Shown here: one piece after another, positions 59,872 through 64,000 of the stretch
How the letters are laid out: each line of letters begins with the position of its first letter
Position numbering within the stretch: the first letter of the stretch is position 1
Source of the DNA: Paenibacillus farraposensis
GTDB taxonomy: Bacteria > Bacillota > Bacilli > Paenibacillales > Paenibacillaceae
Assembly (NCBI RefSeq): GCF_020736845.1
Contig: NZ_JAFFQR010000015.1
Span: forward strand, 217,105-281,104
DNA: 64,000 nucleotides
Direction: 5' to 3'
Position numbers and translations under genes: made by a program
Notes under the pieces: generated by a model
Database searches by the model: none
Seen by the model: only the letters and a program-made list of their open reading frames with translations
What the model was told of the DNA's origin: nothing

Positions 59872-60767
59872 AACGAATAGCACTTCTTCCAGAGGGGACC
59901 GTTTCTCATGAGGCAATTAAGTATTTGCTGGGAGACATGCCCTGTGAATTCCTGTTTTTCAAGCATATATCAGACGTGTTTCAGGCAGTAGACAAGGGGA
60001 AAGCAGACTTTAGCGTCATTCCTATTGAGAATACGATTGATGGCTCTGTAAGTTTGCACATGGATTGGCTTGTACATGAAGTAGATATTCAGATGCAGGC
60101 GGAATGGGTATATCCTTCCATTCAAAATCTTATTGGACATCGCAGTGAATTTATCAATGACCGGGGCGAGCTGGATTTGAGCAGAGTGGTCAAAATGATA
60201 TCTCATCCCGTAGCACTTCCCCAGTGTAAAGAGTTCATACAGGCCTCTACTCCTCAAGCTGATTTGGAGAGTGCAGGAAGTACGGCGGAAGCTGTCGAAA
60301 TTGTTAAGCACAATCCTGACAAAGGCTGGACCGCACTTGGGACCAGACTTGCCGCCTTCAATCACGGACTGGATATTTTGGCCAGCAAGGTGACAGATCA
60401 CGACAACAACTTTACCCGTTTTGTCCTGATTGGCCATCAACCTATCCATCTCCCGCGTATCCCTGATGGTGAGCGGACCAGTATTCTGGTCACACTGCCA
60501 CGGGATTTTCCAGGAGCACTGCATCAGGTGTTATCCGCGTTTGCGTGGCGCAGGTTGAATCTGTCCCGCATCGAGTCGCGTCCAACCAAAAAGCAATTAG
60601 GGAATTATTATTTTTATATTGAAATTTTAGAATCTCTGCATTCCGTCCTGCTTCCGGCAGCCTTTGCAGAGATTGAGGCTTTAGGGTGTCATGTGCGCAT
60701 TCTCGGCTCTTATCCAAGCTACAAGTATGTTGAAGCAGCAATCGAACCTATTGTAAAGGAACAATAA
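59868..60767 (+). CDS. pheA: Prephenate dehydratase
   Basis: A 299-residue stand-alone PDT: FSVIPIENTIDGSVSLHMDW near residue 44, the catalytic TRF in DNNFTRFVLIG near residue 183, and a C-terminal ACT domain with ESRPTKKQLGNYYFYIEI, the phenylalanine-binding site. It converts prephenate to phenylpyruvate. The thrB overlap and PheB-like gene upstream keep the B. subtilis pheB-pheA link with hom and thrB inserted. Confidence 0.96.
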   Translation: MKRIALLPEGTVSHEAIKYLLGDMPCEFLFFKHISDVFQAVDKGKADFSVIPIENTIDGSVSLHMDWLVHEVDIQMQAEWVYPSIQNLIGHRSEFINDRGELDLSRVVKMISHPVALPQCKEFIQASTPQADLESAGSTAEAVEIVKHNPDKGWTALGTRLAAFNHGLDILASKVTDHDNNFTRFVLIGHQPIHLPRIPDGERTSILVTLPRDFPGALHQVLSAFAWRRLNLSRIESRPTKKQLGNYYFYIEILESLHSVLLPAAFAEIEALGCHVRILGSYPSYKYVEAAIEPIVKEQ

Positions 60768-60784
60768 TCGGAGGTGTCATAATA

Positions 60785-61669
60785 ATGGCAGAACAATGGA
60801 TTTATCTGGATGGGCAGCATGTAACGAAGGAAAATGCAAAGGTCTCCGTGTACGATCATGGCTTCTTGTACGGAGACGGTATATTTGAAGGAATTCGTAT
60901 TTATAACGGAAATATTTTCAAATGTAAAGAGCACTTGAATCGTCTGTATGACTCTGCAAAATCCATTCAGTTGACCATTCCGTTGTCTCAGGATGAAATG
61001 CTGGAAGCGATGGCTGAAACGATCCGCCTTAACGAAATGCGCAACGGATATATCCGTCTGATTGTGTCTCGTGGGGTTGGGAATTTAGGCCTCGATCCTC
61101 TTCGGTGTGCGAAGGCAAGTGTCATCATTATTGTGGAGCAGCTCGCTATTTACCCGGAGGAAGCATATTTGACCGGCCTGAAGACAATTTCTGTCTCCCA
61201 GCGCCGCAACATCCCGGATGCCTTGAATCCGAAAATTAAATCGTTGAACTATCTCAACAATATTCTGGTGAAGATCCAATCGAACTATGCTGGTGTGGGT
61301 GAGGCTATTATGCTCAATTCCCAGGGTTATGTGACAGAGGGTTCCGCGGACAACATTTTCATTGTCAAAAACGGAGTGCTCTATACACCGCCTTGTTATT
61401 TGGGGGCACTTGAGGGGATTACCCGTAATGCGATCATCGATTTGTGCGCCAAGCTTGGATATACGCTCAAAGAGCAGCCTTTTACATTGCATGATGTATA
61501 CGTAGCGGATGAGGTCTTTTTCACCGGAACCGCAGCGGAAGTGATTGCAGCTTATGAAGTAGATGGACGTACGATCGGTTCCGGCGCTGCTGGTCCAGTG
61601 ACTTTGGAGCTGCTGGCCGAGTTCCGGAAGATCGTGGATCAGGATGGCTATAAAGTATGGCAAAACTAA
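60785..61669 (+). CDS. ilvE: Branched-chain amino acid aminotransferase
   Basis: A 294-residue fold-type IV PLP enzyme: YDHGFLYGDGIFEGIRIYNG near residue 22, PLP lysine in PKIKSLNYLNNILVKIQ near residue 155, EGSADNIFIVKNG and GITRNAIIDLCAKLG. It performs the last step of valine, leucine and isoleucine synthesis. D-amino-acid transaminases share the fold; the motifs favour IlvE. CGGAGG lies upstream of the ATG. Last gene of the operon. Confidence 0.93.
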   Translation: MAEQWIYLDGQHVTKENAKVSVYDHGFLYGDGIFEGIRIYNGNIFKCKEHLNRLYDSAKSIQLTIPLSQDEMLEAMAETIRLNEMRNGYIRLIVSRGVGNLGLDPLRCAKASVIIIVEQLAIYPEEAYLTGLKTISVSQRRNIPDALNPKIKSLNYLNNILVKIQSNYAGVGEAIMLNSQGYVTEGSADNIFIVKNGVLYTPPCYLGALEGITRNAIIDLCAKLGYTLKEQPFTLHDVYVADEVFFTGTAAEVIAAYEVDGRTIGSGAAGPVTLELLAEFRKIVDQDGYKVWQN

Positions 61670-61678
61670 AATAACAGT

Positions 61679-61731
61679 GAATCCTTTTGACTGAATGCTC
61701 ACAAGAGTGTTTGGTTGAAAGGATTTTTTTG
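61679..61731 (+). terminator. Terminator after ilvE
   Basis: AATCCTTT and GAAAGGATT with inner CTC/GAG pairing form an extended stem followed by TTTTTTT. Confidence 0.88.
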
Positions 61732-61827
61732 TTTGTATGGGGTCATTCGCCCGGGAGGTGCATAGGATGTAATAACAGAAGCCGGGCGTTTATCCCGCCC
61801 GAACGAAAGCTAGGAGGTTTGTGGCCT

Positions 61828-63492
61828 GTGAAAATACACATCGTCAAAAAAGGTGACACTTTGTACTTGCTGGCACAGAAGTATAATGTGACGCTGGAGA
61901 AAGTGATTGCTGCCAATCCCCAATTGGCTGATCCTAATCAGCTGAGCATCGGCGAGAAAATCAAAATTCCGACAGACCCTGTTGCAATGGAAACACAATC
62001 GTCAACAATGTATCAGCACAAGGTTAAGCAAGGAGATACCTTGTGGAAGTTGTCTAAGGCTTGGGGCGTACCGCTTAAGCTCATTATTGATGCTAATTCC
62101 CACCTTAAGAATCCCAATGCTCTGTTGGTTGGAGAAACTGTTAATATTCCCCATTTCAAAAATCAAGCCGATGATCCTGCTGAAAATAATAAAAAAAATA
62201 CTGCAGCCAAAGCAGAGGTAGAGCAACCCAAACCGGAGTCTCCAGCTAAGGAAGAGTTGACCAAACCGAATGAGGAACTTAACAAATCGAATGAGGAGCT
62301 TACCAAACCCAATGAAGAGCTTACTAAACCAAATGAGGAGCTGACTCAGCCAAAAACAGAGAACGTCGAGAATGTGGAGAACGTGGAGAACGTGCCTCCC
62401 CCTAAAGAAGAAATGACCCAGCCAAAAGAAATAGTGAATCTTCCTAAGCTTCCGGAACTGAAATTACCAGAGGTTAACATATCTCCTGTGAATCCTGCTC
62501 CACCTCAAGTGCAGCTTATAATTACCCAACCAGCTCCACCCCAGCCTCAGCCTCAGCTTCCGGTAAAAATGGAGAAGCAGCCTGTAGCAGAAAAATCCTG
62601 CGGTTGCACGATCACGAAGCCCATGATGAATTCCCCATGGCCAGTACAACAGTCGACATTTGACAACAGCTCACATCTAAATACAATGCCGAACTCATGG
62701 TATCCGGGCATTGAGTCTCCTCAGTCTTGGGGAAGTGCTTCTGTAAATACCTCCTTTGCAGAAAATGTTTCACCTTCTGCAGCTCCAAATAAGGGCTATT
62801 ATCATGACTGTGATCACTCATGGGATTGGGGACCCATGCAAACAGCTCCGATCAATGCTTATCCAACACCGTATCCTGCCTATTCAGAATGCTGTCACCC
62901 AGGATACTACATGAGTCATGAAGCGTACGAAAATTCATCTTATCCTGTCTATCCTTCTTACATGCATCAAGATTACTCGAACCAGCATTATGAGAGTGCA
63001 GTCCAGGGAAGCCAATGGGGCCATTCATGGGGAGCCCCTCAATATAGCTCGCATTCGGGTGGATACATGCCCGACTACAGCCAATTACAAGGACAACAGT
63101 CAGCCAACTCTCCCTATCAACCGTTCGTACATGGGAATACTCCTGCATATCCATTAGAGGGATATACAACACCCTACATGTTTATGCCAGACTATGATGG
63201 CAGGGAGGGAAATGCCAACTTTGCACCAGCATCTCCGGGAGCACAGGAGAATGCAAACAATGTGACTATTGCCTCCCAGAATGAAGTTGTCTCTTCTACC
63301 AAATCAAAAGAGGGCAACGGGCGTAAAGATAAAATAAAAGATGCCTCGACTGCGAGAGAAGAAAAGTCTAAAGCAAAAGTATCTGGTAAAAATGGCGCTG
63401 CAGCGAAGCAAAAAAAGCGCAAGTCGGCAGCAGCATCTCGTTCTTCATCCTATAATGCCCGCTCGCGCAGAAACCCATGGATTAGGGACTGA
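61828..63492 (+). CDS. SafA-like LysM spore coat protein
   Basis: A 554-residue protein. Two LysM modules (VKKGDTLYLLAQKYNVTLEK, residues 5-48; VKQGDTLWKLSKAWGVPLKL, about 64-108) are followed by a Glu/Lys/Pro linker with five tandem seven-residue repeats (EELTKPN type, near 62256-62350), three VEN units, a long Tyr/His/Pro/Ser-rich region and a basic Lys/Arg-rich C-terminus (RSSSYNARSRRNPW). The design resembles SafA, a spore coat morphogen that binds cortex through LysM and partners SpoVID, which is also encoded here. GTG 61828 has TAGGAGGT nine bases upstream; the longer frame crosses the terminator. SafA identity is inferred from architecture. Confidence 0.78.
   Translation: MKIHIVKKGDTLYLLAQKYNVTLEKVIAANPQLADPNQLSIGEKIKIPTDPVAMETQSSTMYQHKVKQGDTLWKLSKAWGVPLKLIIDANSHLKNPNALLVGETVNIPHFKNQADDPAENNKKNTAAKAEVEQPKPESPAKEELTKPNEELNKSNEELTKPNEELTKPNEELTQPKTENVENVENVENVPPPKEEMTQPKEIVNLPKLPELKLPEVNISPVNPAPPQVQLIITQPAPPQPQPQLPVKMEKQPVAEKSCGCTITKPMMNSPWPVQQSTFDNSSHLNTMPNSWYPGIESPQSWGSASVNTSFAENVSPSAAPNKGYYHDCDHSWDWGPMQTAPINAYPTPYPAYSECCHPGYYMSHEAYENSSYPVYPSYMHQDYSNQHYESAVQGSQWGHSWGAPQYSSHSGGYMPDYSQLQGQQSANSPYQPFVHGNTPAYPLEGYTTPYMFMPDYDGREGNANFAPASPGAQENANNVTIASQNEVVSSTKSKEGNGRKDKIKDASTAREEKSKAKVSGKNGAAAKQKKRKSAAASRSSSYNARSRRNPWIRD
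62256..62350 (+). repeat. In-frame 21-base tandem repeats in the SafA-like gene
   Basis: Five consecutive copies encode EELTKPN, EELNKSN, EELTKPN, EELTKPN, EELTQPK; synonymous differences show they are not freshly duplicated. A short GAGAACGT-type triplication (VEN) follows near 62370-62395. Confidence 0.85.
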
Positions 63493-63573
63493 CAATCAAC
63501 CTAAATAAAAGAGGGTAAGAACTGCTTAGCAATTCCCTAGTTTAATGAAGTCCAAAATCAAAAGAGTAAATGT

Positions 63574-63620
63574 TAAGGAGACCATTATTCAGTTTGGGGG
63601 GATGATGGTCTCTTTATTTA
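63574..63620 (+). terminator. Terminator of the SafA-like gene
   Basis: AGGAGACCAT and ATGGTCTCTTT pair around a G-rich loop, followed by a T-rich stretch. Confidence 0.75.
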
Positions 63621-63659
63621 ACTGTAAATATAGAGTGAAAAATAAATTGAAATAAGGTA

Positions 63660-63689
63660 TTGCTCACAAGTATGTTTGTGTGATATATT
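63660..63689 (+). promoter_or_regulatory. Predicted upstream rrn promoter (P1)
   Basis: TTGCTC (63660-63665), 18-base spacer, TATATT (63684-63689), in AT-rich sequence. Confidence 0.55.
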
Positions 63690-63769
63690 CTTAAAGCTGT
63701 CTTTTACGAGATAGCAAGCTGCACATTATAAAGTTGAATACTTCGAAAATTATTCTTCAAAAAAAAGTG

Positions 63770-63798
63770 TTGCAAAGATTTTAAAAACATGATATATT
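63770..63798 (+). promoter_or_regulatory. rrn promoter (P2)
   Basis: TTGCAA (63770-63775), 17-base spacer, TATATT (63793-63798), preceded by an A-rich UP-element-like stretch. This hexamer pair is typical for Paenibacillus rRNA operons. Confidence 0.85.
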
Positions 63799-63988
63799 AT
63801 TTAAGTCGCCGCTGAGATGCGACGATGAAACAAACTGGAACAAAACAAGAAATTATGAATGTTTGATCTTTGAAAACTGAACAACGAGTGAGTATGGATT
63901 TTGTTCGCGAAATCCATTATGAGATATTTTATCTCGTCAGATTCAACATGAGCTAATCGCTCTTTCAATAAACCGGCTTCGGCCGGTC
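63799..63988 (+). promoter_or_regulatory. rRNA operon leader with boxA-like antitermination site
   Basis: The leader contains TTGATCTTTGAAAACTGAAC (63863-63882), close to the rrn boxA pattern TGCTCTTTGAAAA. Hairpins at 63805-63823 (GTCGC/GCGAC), about 63897-63940 and 63972-63987 (ACCGG/CCGGT) fit a folded processing leader before 16S rRNA. Confidence 0.85.
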
Positions 63989-64000
63989 TTTAATGGAGAG
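63989..64000 (+). rRNA. 16S rRNA, first bases only
   Basis: TTTAATGGAGAG at the right edge matches the 5' end of Firmicute 16S rRNA (before GTTTGATC), cut off by the window. Promoters and boxA leader directly upstream support the call. Confidence 0.85.

Noticed and set aside
62256..62400. Possible CRISPR-like repeat array
   Set aside because: The 21-base repeats are contiguous, in frame and protein-coding; no spacers or cas genes are present.

Overview
The window reads as a chromosomal segment of a low-to-mid GC, endospore-forming Firmicute of the Paenibacillus polymyxa group. Support: strong purine-rich ribosome binding sites, frequent TTG/GTG starts, many sporulation genes (lonB, spoVID, a SpoIIB-like gene, spoIVFA/FB, spo0B, a SafA-like gene), and a GH1 enzyme that looks like P. 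polymyxa BglB. Gene order from about 15.7 to 60.8 kb follows the Bacillus subtilis order ysoA-tig-clpX-lonB-lonA-ysxC-hemAXCDBL-spoVID-valS-folC-spoIIB-maf-radC-mreBCD-minCD-spoIVFAB-rplU-ysxB-rpmA-spo0B-obg-pheB-pheA, with insertions (clpP, ispG, a precorrin-2 dehydrogenase, an RluA-type enzyme, murC, an RNase E/G, hom and thrB).

Layout. 0-0.8 kb: end of a mannose-1-phosphate guanylyltransferase/isomerase-type gene, probably the tail of a polysaccharide cluster. 0.9-2.0 kb: a membrane-anchored thioredoxin-like gene and a broken 6-phospho-beta-glucosidase relic. 2.0-3.9 kb: tandem glycine riboswitch controlling an AGCS sodium:amino-acid symporter. 4.1-8.4 kb: divergent nagE (GlcNAc PTS) and glpFK (glycerol) sharing a promoter region with a CcpA-type cre. 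8.4-14.3 kb: LacI-type regulator divergent from an ABC sugar importer (binding protein plus two permeases) and bglB; two matching operator palindromes tie the regulator to both promoters. 14.3-15.5 kb: exoA and tRNA-Arg(TCT), both on the minus strand. 15.7-26.6 kb: YsoA-like protein, trigger factor, ClpP, ClpX, IspG, LonB, LonA and EngB. 27.2-35.9 kb: an eight-gene tetrapyrrole run from hemA to an RluA-like gene, with a CobA-HemD fusion and a siroheme branch enzyme. 36-37.3 kb: spoVID. 37.3-43.2 kb: valS behind a valine (GUC) T-box leader, folC, murC. 43.4-53.6 kb: SpoIIB-like SPOR protein, small membrane protein, maf, radC, mreBCD, minCD, spoIVFAB and RNase E/G. 53.6-57 kb: L21 leader, rplU, prp, rpmA, spo0B, obg. 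57.1-61.7 kb: ACT-domain regulator, hom, thrB, pheA, ilvE. 61.8-63.5 kb: SafA-like LysM coat protein. 63.5-64 kb: tandem rrn promoters, boxA leader and the first bases of a 16S rRNA gene.

Most of the window is conserved core genome. I found no CRISPR array, prophage, insertion sequence, toxin-antitoxin or recognisable defence system, and no clear candidate for a wholly new system. The observations I rate highest are regulatory or gene-structure points: the LacI operator pair, a likely CTG start for mreC, a duplicated palindromic promoter element before valS, a membrane-anchored Spo0B, a short RNase E/G without a zinc-link, and a structured transcript candidate in the 26.6-26.8 kb gap.
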